Source: Gammaproteobacteria bacterium (GTDB lineage: Bacteria > Pseudomonadota > Gammaproteobacteria > Competibacterales > Competibacteraceae). Taken from it: DNA of 7,902 nt. Positions 1 through 5,338 of this stretch are shown here, piece after piece. The DNA lies in assembly GCA_020047885.1 (NCBI GenBank), contig JAIFNF010000329.1:1-7902 (forward strand). The letters are read 5' to 3'. Below the pieces are notes generated by a model. That model did not search any database. It saw only the letters and a list, made by a program, of their open reading frames with translations, and was not told the origin of the DNA. A program made the translations under genes and the position numbers. Position 1 is the stretch's first letter. Every line of letters begins with the position of its first letter.

Positions 1-154
1 AATGCCCGATAGCCTGAAACAGACCGGGCGCAACTTGACCGGCCAGAATCCCGGCCACAATGCACAGAAAAACCCAGACGGTCAGGTAGCGCTCGAACAC
101 GCTCATCGGTGCGCCAGCAGCGACCTTGGCGGTGACTTCACATTGGGCAGACAT
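1..154 (-). CDS. acr3: ACR3-family arsenite efflux permease (N-terminal fragment)
   Basis: This is the first 51 codons of an arsenite exporter of the ACR3 (BASS-like) family, an inner-membrane protein that extrudes As(III) using the proton motive force. Reading down from the ATG at 154-152, the protein begins MSAQCEVTAK, has a short Ala/Gly-rich stretch, and then FERYLTVWVFLCIVAGILAG, which is the characteristic first transmembrane segment of bacterial ACR3 proteins; GLFQAIG follows before the window edge. The remaining transmembrane helices and the conserved cysteine lie outside. The start is supported by an AGGAG Shine-Dalgarno about 8 nt upstream, which overlaps the arsC stop codon (TAG at 167-165). 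Only 10 nt separate the genes, so translation is probably coupled. A later Met at codon 17 is a less likely start. It is the third gene of the arsR-arsC-acr3 operon. Confidence 0.9.
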   Translation of the reverse strand, partial: MSAQCEVTAKVAAGAPMSVFERYLTVWVFLCIVAGILAGQVAPGLFQAIGH

Positions 155-164
155 GGGCGTGCTC

Positions 165-578
165 CTACAGACCCAGTGCTTCACGCACTGCGGGAATCAG
201 GCGGGCGCGAATGTCCTCCCGCACGGCCACGAAGCTTTCCAGCGGTTCGCCATGCGGATCGTGGAACGGCAAGTGAATGCGCGGGACCGGCCTAGGGAAT
301 ATCGGGCAGGTTTCCTTGGCGTTATCGCAGACGGTCACCACCAGATCGATGGACTCGTTCATCACCGCCTCGACCTCTTTCGGATACAGCCCATCGGTGG
401 GCAATCCGGCCTGTTTCAGCGCCGCGATCGCGCCATCAGCGACCTTGGGTTGTGGGCGGGTGCCGGCGGACAGGGCGCGCACTTGGCCAGCCAGGTCGTG
501 ATTCAGCAGCACTTCCGCCATTTGGGAGCGGCAGGAATTGCCGGTACAGAGCACCAGCACAGTCTTGAGTGGGTTCAT
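165..578 (-). CDS. arsC: Arsenate reductase, low-molecular-weight phosphatase (thioredoxin-coupled) type
   Basis: The cytoplasmic enzyme reduces arsenate to arsenite, which ACR3 then exports. The 137-residue length suits the LMW protein tyrosine phosphatase-like ArsC family. Residues 11-17 are CTGNSCR, the CX5R anion-binding P-loop with nucleophile Cys11. Cys84 and Cys91 lie in VTVCDNAKETCP and match the redox pair Cys82/Cys89 of the S. aureus pI258 enzyme. HDPHG at 106-110 supplies the Asp-Pro general-acid loop. With all three cysteines present, a thioredoxin-dependent mechanism is expected rather than the glutaredoxin-dependent E. coli R773 type; this is inferred from family knowledge. ATG is at 578-576 and the Shine-Dalgarno is weak (GGAAG about 13 nt upstream). 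It lies 54 nt after arsR and 10 nt before acr3, all on one strand. Confidence 0.95.
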   Translation of the reverse strand: MNPLKTVLVLCTGNSCRSQMAEVLLNHDLAGQVRALSAGTRPQPKVADGAIAALKQAGLPTDGLYPKEVEAVMNESIDLVVTVCDNAKETCPIFPRPVPRIHLPFHDPHGEPLESFVAVREDIRARLIPAVREALGL

Positions 579-632
579 GGTGAATAGGGCTTCCGGTCAA
601 TCGTGGTTGAAATTTTCAGCGCCTGATCCAGA

Positions 633-971
633 TCAAGGGCGGTGCTTTTCAGGGGTGGCGCACGCGGCGGTCTTGGGCAGACAGGCGTTATTTTGGCAAC
701 AGTTATCGGTCAGAAAGGCGATCAGCTCATCCATCGTGCTGAATTCCGCCGAGTAGTGGATGAAGCGGCTTTCCCGTTGCCCACGAATCAGTCCGACCCG
801 GCTGAGATGGGAAAGATGGAAGGACAACGTGGCCGGCGGTAGATGCAATTTCTCCCCGATGGCGCTGGCAAACAGTCCTTCCGGCCCGGCCTCCACCAAC
901 AGGCGAAAGATCGCCAGGCGCGATTCGTGGCCGAGGGCAGCCAATAGTTCTGCGGCGTTTAGTGTTTCCAT
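633..971 (-). CDS. arsR: ArsR/SmtB-family arsenite-responsive repressor
   Basis: A small winged-helix repressor that should bind its own promoter and release it on binding As(III) or Sb(III). From the ATG at 971-969 it is 112 residues. LAALGHESRLAIFRLLVEAG (10-29) is the typical helix 1-2 signature of ArsR proteins, LPPATLSFHLSHLSRVGLI (44-62) is the helix-turn-helix, and SRFIHYSAE (68-76) is the beta-hairpin wing. The E. coli-type CVC motif in the recognition region is absent. Instead the C-terminus has Cys91, Cys92, Cys97 and Cys104 (NCCQNNACLP, then AAC), resembling the C-terminal three-cysteine site of Acidithiobacillus ferrooxidans ArsR. An in-frame TTG at 1013 would add 14 residues but would begin inside the palindrome and upstream of the promoter, so the ATG is preferred. 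It is the first gene of the ars operon. Confidence 0.92.
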   Translation of the reverse strand: METLNAAELLAALGHESRLAIFRLLVEAGPEGLFASAIGEKLHLPPATLSFHLSHLSRVGLIRGQRESRFIHYSAEFSTMDELIAFLTDNCCQNNACLPKTAACATPEKHRP

Positions 972-977
972 AGTTAA

Positions 978-1006
978 AGTATTATCGAAGTAATTGGATC
1001 CGTCAA
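978..1006 (-). promoter_or_regulatory. Predicted sigma70-like promoter of the ars operon
   Basis: Read on the minus strand, TTGACG (1006-1001, five of six matches to the -35 consensus) is followed after 17 nt by AATACT (983-978, four of six matches to the -10). An overlapping GATAAT (986-981) is a better -10 hexamer, but its spacer is only 14 nt. With the first option transcription would start at about 971, the A of the arsR ATG; with the second, a few nt upstream. There is no Shine-Dalgarno before that ATG, so arsR may be read from a leaderless or nearly leaderless mRNA. This is a prediction from hexamer matching only. Confidence 0.5.
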
Positions 1007-1008
1007 CC

Positions 1009-1023
1009 TTCAAAACTTTTGAA
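1009..1023. promoter_or_regulatory. Perfect 15-bp palindrome, candidate ArsR operator
   Basis: TTCAAAACTTTTGAA is a perfect inverted repeat with 7-bp arms around one central base. It begins 2 bp upstream of the predicted -35 hexamer of the ars promoter. AT-rich palindromes in this position are typical of operators bound by dimeric ArsR/SmtB repressors, so autoregulation by the adjacent arsR product is the simplest reading. It is not followed by a T tract, so a terminator is unlikely. The assignment to ArsR is inferred. Confidence 0.5.
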
Positions 1024-1221
1024 TATCAGCATCCCAGTGCATGGCTCTGATTGAGGAGGATCTGCCCCAGACACCAGCCATCGCCGTGCAACACGGGCGG
1101 CAATCCTCTTTGGCAAAAAGTGTGGGCAATGATTAGCTTCAGGCGGGGGTAGTTGGCCGTACTTTAGGGCGATTCGGAGCGCATAGATGAACGACCATGT
1201 AATGGACAATGGGAGTGAGTG
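1024..1221. other. Intergenic region between divergent ars operon and glycan-active gene; no gene supported
   Basis: About 200 bp separate the ars regulatory region from the promoter of the next gene. A 31-codon frame from ATG at 1041 (MALIEEDLPQ...) and a 68-codon minus-strand frame have no recognisable motifs and no convincing Shine-Dalgarno. I see no tRNA-like fold, riboswitch or strong terminator here. Confidence 0.5.
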
Positions 1222-1250
1222 TTGAGCTGATCTGGCCTAGAATCTATAAA
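1222..1250 (+). promoter_or_regulatory. Predicted sigma70 promoter for the exported glycan-active protein gene
   Basis: TTGAGC at 1222-1227 and TATAAA at 1245-1250 are separated by an ideal 17 nt. Transcription would start near 1257, leaving a leader of about 27 nt before the ATG at 1284. This placement also argues against the longer in-frame start at 1209, which would lie upstream of the promoter. Confidence 0.65.
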
Positions 1251-1283
1251 GCCCGTTTTGGTTGGTTACCAGGTTCATCCGCT

Positions 1284-3260
1284 ATGTCTGTCTCTCGCTA
1301 TCCCCGATTCGCCCTGTTCAGTGCGCTGCTGGGTCTTGCCACGCCGGCTTTCACGGCAGCGCCGCTGCTCCTGCATGATTTTGAGCGATTCGCCAGCCCG
1401 ATGCTGGGGGTGGCGATGAGCGCCTGGACAACGGATCCCGATCAACCGTCCGGGCACATCCGCTATCGGCTGGAACCGATGCAACGCGAGGACAGTCAGC
1501 GGGCGCTATATCTGCACTACCGCTTCCAGCCGGGCGCGACGGAGGCGATGGGCTGGCAGTTGCGCCTGCCGGATTTGGATGCTTCGGCCTACGATCATCT
1601 GGAACTGTGGATTCGTGGCGATGAACACGCCGGTTTCGCTGACGCGCTGAAACTGGAATTCAAGCAACCGCTGGCGGATGGGCCGCTGGGGCTGCTGCGG
1701 CAGGGCAGTACGGTTATCGAGGGCATTACCGGCGACTGGCAACGCTTTCGGACGCCGTTGCGCGGGATGACCGGCATAGAAGATTGGACGCATCTGCGCC
1801 AACTCGCCCTGGTGTGGCAGCCGCGCCGGTCGCCGGTCATGCAGGGCGCGTATTGGCTGGATGATGTGGCGCTGGTGAAAACCGGCCAGCCGGGTCCCAG
1901 CATTTATGATCGGGTGATTCCGCCGAAGAAAACCGCTTGGGAAGCGGCGATGGGTGGAAAAGAAGCGGCGCAAACGCATGTTCACGCCCGATTGGCGGGC
2001 TGGCCGGAGCGGTTGACCGTGCCGACGGCGGAATTGCCCAAGGATGATCAGGCGTTTCTGGAACGGCTGGCGCGGGATACCTGGCGGGGACTGGCGGCGT
2101 TCATCGACCGTGAACACGGTTTGCCGCTGGATACGGTGCGCCTGAACGGTTCAGTGAACCGGGAAAGCGCCTGGGTGGGCGATTATACGAACGTGACTAA
2201 CATAGGCCTGTATCTGGTTACCCTCGTTGCGGCACGGGAACTGGGGCTGATTGATGCGACGGAAGCGCGGGAGCGACTAGACCGGACGCTGGACAGTCTG
2301 GAGCAGATGGAGACGTGGCGGGGTTTTTTCTACAACTATTACGACACGACCACGCTGGAGCGCAGCAGTCATTTCGTGTCATTCGTGGATTCCGGCTGGT
2401 TGAGCGCGGGCTTGATGGTGGCGCGGAATGCGGTTCCCGAATTTGCCGAACGGTGTACCCGGCTGATTGACCGAGAGGATTACGGGGTGTTTTACGACCC
2501 GGTCGACCAGTTGATGATGCACGGCTATTACGTCTATAGCGAGGCGCGCCTAGGCAGTCTGATTGCGATTGGCAAGGGTCAGGTTCCTGAAGAACACTGG
2601 TACCGCATGGCCCGCACCTTTCCGCGCTATTTTGATTGGCAGTCACAATCACCGAAGCACCGGGTCGCGCAAACCGTCAATGGCTATACCTTCCCCGGCG
2701 GTCATTACGCCTGGAAGAAGGTGAAATATGTGCCGTCGTGGGGCGGCAGTTTGTTCGAGGCGCTGATGCCGATGCTGGTGCTGGATGAAGCCCGTTATGC
2801 GCCCGCCAGTCTGGGGCGGAATGCGGCAGCGCATACCGAAATTCATCGCCGGTTCGCGCTGGAGCATCTGGGTTATCCGGTGTGGGGCTTGTCGCCGAGT
2901 TCACGACCCACTGGCGGGTATGGGGAATTTGGGGCGCGAATTCTTGGCGTGCGCGGTTATCGGGGGGGAGCAGTGACGCCTCATGCGGCGGCGCTAGCGT
3001 TGGTGGTGGAACCGGCGGCGGCGACCGCGAATCTCCGTGAATTGGCGAAACGCTATCCGATTTATGGGGATTTCGGGTTCTATGATGCGGTCGATCCGCA
3101 GACTGGGCAGGTGGTTTACAACTATCTGGCGCTGGATCAGAGCATGACCCTGATTGCGCTGGCGAATCATTTGCGGGAAGGAGTGATTCAGCGCTATTTC
3201 GCCGCTGATCCGATTATGCAGCGGGTGTTGCCACTGTTGGGGGCGGAACAGTTTTTTTGA
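1284..3260 (+). CDS. Exported glycoamylase-like (PF10091; GH144/GH189-like) protein with N-terminal beta-sandwich domain
   Basis: Predicted periplasmic or secreted carbohydrate-active protein of 658 residues. MSVSRYPRFALFSALLGLATPAFTAAP is not shown beyond its features: Arg5/Arg8, a hydrophobic core at 9-19, and an Ala-rich cleavage region at 22-26 with no lipobox Cys. Residues about 30-200 look like a beta-sandwich carbohydrate-binding-like domain (for example LELWIRGDE, WLDDVALVK). From about 255 the protein resembles the glycan-acting central region of cyclic beta-1,2-glucan synthases: TNIGLYL (305-311), FYNYYDT (349-355), VDSG (368-371), SEARLGSLIAIGKG (419-432), WGGSLFE (486-492), TPHAAALAL (565-573) and GDFGFYDAVDP (595-605). 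That region folds as an (alpha/alpha)6 toroid, and relatives act on beta-1,2-glucans. Substrate, and whether it hydrolyses or transglycosylates, cannot be told here; the 'glycoamylase' family name should not be read as activity on starch. The ATG at 1284 is chosen for the signal peptide and the upstream promoter; its Shine-Dalgarno is weak. It stands alone between opposing operons. Confidence 0.8.
   Translation: MSVSRYPRFALFSALLGLATPAFTAAPLLLHDFERFASPMLGVAMSAWTTDPDQPSGHIRYRLEPMQREDSQRALYLHYRFQPGATEAMGWQLRLPDLDASAYDHLELWIRGDEHAGFADALKLEFKQPLADGPLGLLRQGSTVIEGITGDWQRFRTPLRGMTGIEDWTHLRQLALVWQPRRSPVMQGAYWLDDVALVKTGQPGPSIYDRVIPPKKTAWEAAMGGKEAAQTHVHARLAGWPERLTVPTAELPKDDQAFLERLARDTWRGLAAFIDREHGLPLDTVRLNGSVNRESAWVGDYTNVTNIGLYLVTLVAARELGLIDATEARERLDRTLDSLEQMETWRGFFYNYYDTTTLERSSHFVSFVDSGWLSAGLMVARNAVPEFAERCTRLIDREDYGVFYDPVDQLMMHGYYVYSEARLGSLIAIGKGQVPEEHWYRMARTFPRYFDWQSQSPKHRVAQTVNGYTFPGGHYAWKKVKYVPSWGGSLFEALMPMLVLDEARYAPASLGRNAAAHTEIHRRFALEHLGYPVWGLSPSSRPTGGYGEFGARILGVRGYRGGAVTPHAAALALVVEPAAATANLRELAKRYPIYGDFGFYDAVDPQTGQVVYNYLALDQSMTLIALANHLREGVIQRYFAADPIMQRVLPLLGAEQFF
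3233..3258 (+). terminator. Weak hairpin plus T tract overlapping the stop of the glycan-active gene
   Basis: ACTGTT (3233-3238) and AACAGT (3247-3252) can pair as a 6-bp stem with an 8-nt G-rich loop, followed directly by T residues through 3258 and the TGA stop at 3258-3260. The form is that of an intrinsic terminator, but the stem has only two G-C pairs and lies within the coding sequence. It may be coincidental. No stronger terminator was seen in the gap that follows. Confidence 0.25.
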
Positions 3261-3281
3261 CGGGTAGCTTCACAAATAAAC

Positions 3282-3440
3282 TCAATCATCTGCCGTAATC
3301 AATCGCATCGCCGTCGACGACCTTTCGGCGATATTTTGCGACAAAGACCCGATAATATCGGTCGTCACCGCTGACTGGCCAATATGATCAGGGCTTTTCC
3401 AGTACCGGATCAGGGATTCCAGCGCAGCGCCATAACTCAA
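3282..3440 (-). CDS. Doubtful 52-codon ORF overlapping the end of the PF04307 gene
   Basis: A minus-strand frame that fills most of the otherwise empty convergent gap. It would start at TTG (3440-3438), whose last two bases begin the TGA stop of the upstream hydrolase gene (a TTGA overlap), and would end at TGA 3284-3282. The product contains ALESLIRYWKSPDH and QNIAERSSTAMRLITADD, a plausible helical, soluble composition that I do not recognise. The same frame stays open for about 34 codons upstream of the TTG, inside the hydrolase gene, without any ATG or GTG. There is no Shine-Dalgarno. It could be a translationally coupled small protein, a C-terminal extension lost through a frameshift, or chance. 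Confidence 0.22.
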   Translation of the reverse strand: MSYGAALESLIRYWKSPDHIGQSAVTTDIIGSLSQNIAERSSTAMRLITADD

Positions 3441-4204
3441 GGACGAGGCAACAGCGCGGGCAAATTCGTCGGCGTCACCCGGCGCAGAAATCCCGGAAAC
3501 CAGGTCTCGCCGGGCAGCAGGCGCTGAACCACGCCGCGATAAGTTTCACGGTTCGTCATCAGGTCGGTAAACGGCTGGGCAGGTGGACAGAGGTGAAACA
3601 GGCTGATAACGACCAAATAAAGCGCGGCGGTGCCCATCGGTTGCTTCAGACTGCCCAAGCTGAAAGCAGTACCAAACGATTTTTTCAGCAGCTTTTTGCC
3701 AAACAAATTGACGCTGTAAAACTCGTCCAGCAGCAAATGGACGAAAAATCCCCCGGTCACAAATGTCCCGCACATCCACGCATGAATCGCCGAGGCATTA
3801 AAAATCTGATAAGCCACGAGGGTCGTCGTCAAACCGCAAAAGACCCCCATCGGAATCGAGTGAATTAACCCCCGATGCACGGTGTAGATGTTCAGCAAGG
3901 CGAATATCCCATAGCGGATCAGTGCAAAGCAGCCGATCCAGAGCAGTATGAGTTCCACCAGCGAATAGTGACGACCAAAAGTGAAGACCACCAGAAACCC
4001 GGCAATCACCGCCAGCGCCATAAAAGCAATGCGCACCGGGATGGAATGCGGCGAGTCAATATCCGGCAACAACCCGCCAATCACGCCCAGAACGAAGTAG
4101 CCAATGATGGCCTGATGGGGAAACTGGCCGGTCATGACCAGCACGGTGGCCGTCAAGCCACTCACCGCCGCCGCCCCCATCAGGTGCGTCTTAAAATCCG
4201 CCAT
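3437..4204 (-). CDS. YdjM-like inner-membrane 'metal-dependent hydrolase' family protein (PF04307)
   Basis: A 255-residue polytopic membrane protein of the LexA-regulated YdjM/DUF457 family, annotated as metal-dependent hydrolases without a proven reaction. Its signature acidic and histidine residues are present: THLMGA (6-11), LPDIDSPHS (46-54), HRGLIHS (110-116) and HLLLDE (156-161). These could form a metal site at the membrane face. Hydrophobic segments occur at about 12-45, 57-76, 82-105, 119-135, 145-160 and 190-206. The ATG at 4204-4202 gives MADFKTHL, an N-terminus usual for the family. No Shine-Dalgarno is evident, and the gene begins 12 nt after the DUF2333 stop, so its translation probably depends on coupling to that gene. 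Family membership is clear; function and substrate are unknown. Confidence 0.85.
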   Translation of the reverse strand: MADFKTHLMGAAAVSGLTATVLVMTGQFPHQAIIGYFVLGVIGGLLPDIDSPHSIPVRIAFMALAVIAGFLVVFTFGRHYSLVELILLWIGCFALIRYGIFALLNIYTVHRGLIHSIPMGVFCGLTTTLVAYQIFNASAIHAWMCGTFVTGGFFVHLLLDEFYSVNLFGKKLLKKSFGTAFSLGSLKQPMGTAALYLVVISLFHLCPPAQPFTDLMTNRETYRGVVQRLLPGETWFPGFLRRVTPTNLPALLPRP

Positions 4205-4216
4205 TGATAAAGGATT

Positions 4217-5296
4217 TCAGCCCTGCAACAACAGCGTGCGCAGATCAATAATCGCCGCATTGGCGCGGGAAACATACGAAGCCATAATCAGCGAGTGATT
4301 TGCCATCATGCCAAAGCCGGTGCCGTTCAGGATCACCGGACTCCAGATAAACGCCTGGGTGTTCTCCAGTTCCCGGATGATTTGTTTCAGCGAAACACCG
4401 GCGTTTTTATTTTGCAGGACGCTGGCAAAATCAATTTCCAGCGCCCGAAGCGTGTGCAGCAACCCCCAAGTGTAGCCACGCGCCTCGAAGAATACATCGT
4501 CGATCTTCGTCCATGGGGTCTTGAACTGGGACTGATCGGGAGTCGGTGTGGATTGCTGGGCGCTGGGGTCACCCGCCAGGCCGGTGTTAAAACGGGTCTG
4601 GCCCACGCTGGCTGCCAGGTTTTGCGCCAGACTGCCCAAACGCTTTTCCACCGATTCCAGATACCGGCTCAGGTTGTCAGAGCGGGTGAAGAATTGCCCA
4701 TCCTGGTCTCGGTCATCGGCGAGCCGCTCCAGATAGAGATAGAGCGCCTCAATGCCCTTACGGTATTCGGATTCCGTCGAGGGTAAAATCCAGGATTTGG
4801 AATTGTAATTAAACTGCGGTTCGGCGATCTGTAAATCCTTATCTTCAACCGACTGACTCTGGGAACGGCTGAAATCAGTACGCATAGAGCGCGTCAGATC
4901 ACGCAGTTCGGTCAGTACGCCAAATTCCCAGTTGGGGATATTGTCCAAGTAAACCCCGGGCGGGGTCATGTCGTTGCTGAGATAGCCGCCCGGCTTGTCC
5001 AGCAGGGTTTCGGCGATGCGAATGGCCGTGGTGGTCGTGACATAGCCCGTCACCAGTTTTTTCGGGTCATTTTTGGCGACTTTCAACGCATGTTCACGCA
5101 CGTCAAAATCACCGGGCGATTTCGACCAGATGACACCCAGTACGACGACGACGATGCAATAGGTCACCAGGAACAGACCGGCCGTCCACCAGAGCCCCTT
5201 CTCTTTCCAGGTGCGGGGATTGTAGTAGGTCGCGACCTGAGTCACCTTCGCGCCCAGATTAGGTTTTTTCACCGATGCGGATTCTTGAGTATCCAT
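4217..5296 (-). CDS. DUF2333 family single-pass membrane protein
   Basis: A 359-residue protein of the DUF2333 family, found in Gammaproteobacteria and without known function. An N-terminal tail of about 35 residues precedes one transmembrane helix (about 36-57, containing LFLVTYCIVVVVLGVIW); the rest should lie in the periplasm. Conserved blocks include GGYLSND (103-109), LDNIPNWEFGVL (117-128), DFSRSQSQSVEDKDL (141-155) and, near the end, FIWSPVILNGTG (316-327). A low-complexity Ser/Pro/Gln/Thr linker covers about 243-260. The ATG at 5296-5294 is chosen because AAGGA lies about 8-9 nt upstream; a longer GTG start at 5335 has no such support. It follows valS by 42 nt on the same strand and precedes the PF04307 gene by 12 nt, consistent with one transcript. 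Confidence 0.85.
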   Translation of the reverse strand: MDTQESASVKKPNLGAKVTQVATYYNPRTWKEKGLWWTAGLFLVTYCIVVVVLGVIWSKSPGDFDVREHALKVAKNDPKKLVTGYVTTTTAIRIAETLLDKPGGYLSNDMTPPGVYLDNIPNWEFGVLTELRDLTRSMRTDFSRSQSQSVEDKDLQIAEPQFNYNSKSWILPSTESEYRKGIEALYLYLERLADDRDQDGQFFTRSDNLSRYLESVEKRLGSLAQNLAASVGQTRFNTGLAGDPSAQQSTPTPDQSQFKTPWTKIDDVFFEARGYTWGLLHTLRALEIDFASVLQNKNAGVSLKQIIRELENTQAFIWSPVILNGTGFGMMANHSLIMASYVSRANAAIIDLRTLLLQG

Positions 5297-5297
5297 G

Positions 5298-5308
5298 AAG
5301 GATTCCTT
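5298..5308 (-). promoter_or_regulatory. Shine-Dalgarno of the DUF2333 gene, within a short palindrome
   Basis: On the minus strand AAGGAATCCTT lies just before the ATG at 5296. Its AAGGA part is the ribosome binding site that decides the start. The 11 bases are a perfect palindrome about one central base, so a 4-bp stem with a 3-nt loop could partly hide the site. The stem is too short to claim regulation. Confidence 0.4.
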
Positions 5309-5338
5309 ATTGAAGTGGGGACAGTCGATCGTCACAGT

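Noticed and set aside
126..587. 153-codon plus-strand frame opposite arsC
   Set aside because: Shadow of arsC, whose CX5R and Cys84/Cys91 motifs are on the minus strand.
608..618. Palindrome TGAAATTTTCA between arsR and arsC
   Set aside because: Only 5-bp arms; unlike the 15-bp palindrome upstream of arsR in sequence, and likely chance.
972..1013. TTG start at 1013 for arsR
   Set aside because: It would begin inside the 15-bp palindrome and upstream of the -35 hexamer; the ATG at 971 gives the normal ArsR length.
1003..1209. 68-codon minus-strand frame in the ars/glycan-gene intergenic region
   Set aside because: No homology recognised and no Shine-Dalgarno, and it would run through the ars operator and promoter.
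1209..1283. 25-residue N-terminal extension of the glycan-active protein (ATG at 1209)
   Set aside because: It lies upstream of and across the TTGAGC-17-TATAAA promoter and would bury the signal peptide.
1506..2117. 203-codon minus-strand frame within the glycan-active gene
   Set aside because: Arg/Gln-rich product typical of an antisense shadow; the plus strand carries the family motifs.
3349..3361. Palindrome CCGATAATATCGG in the convergent gap
   Set aside because: No T tract follows on either strand and it has no promoter context, so neither a terminator nor an operator can be supported.
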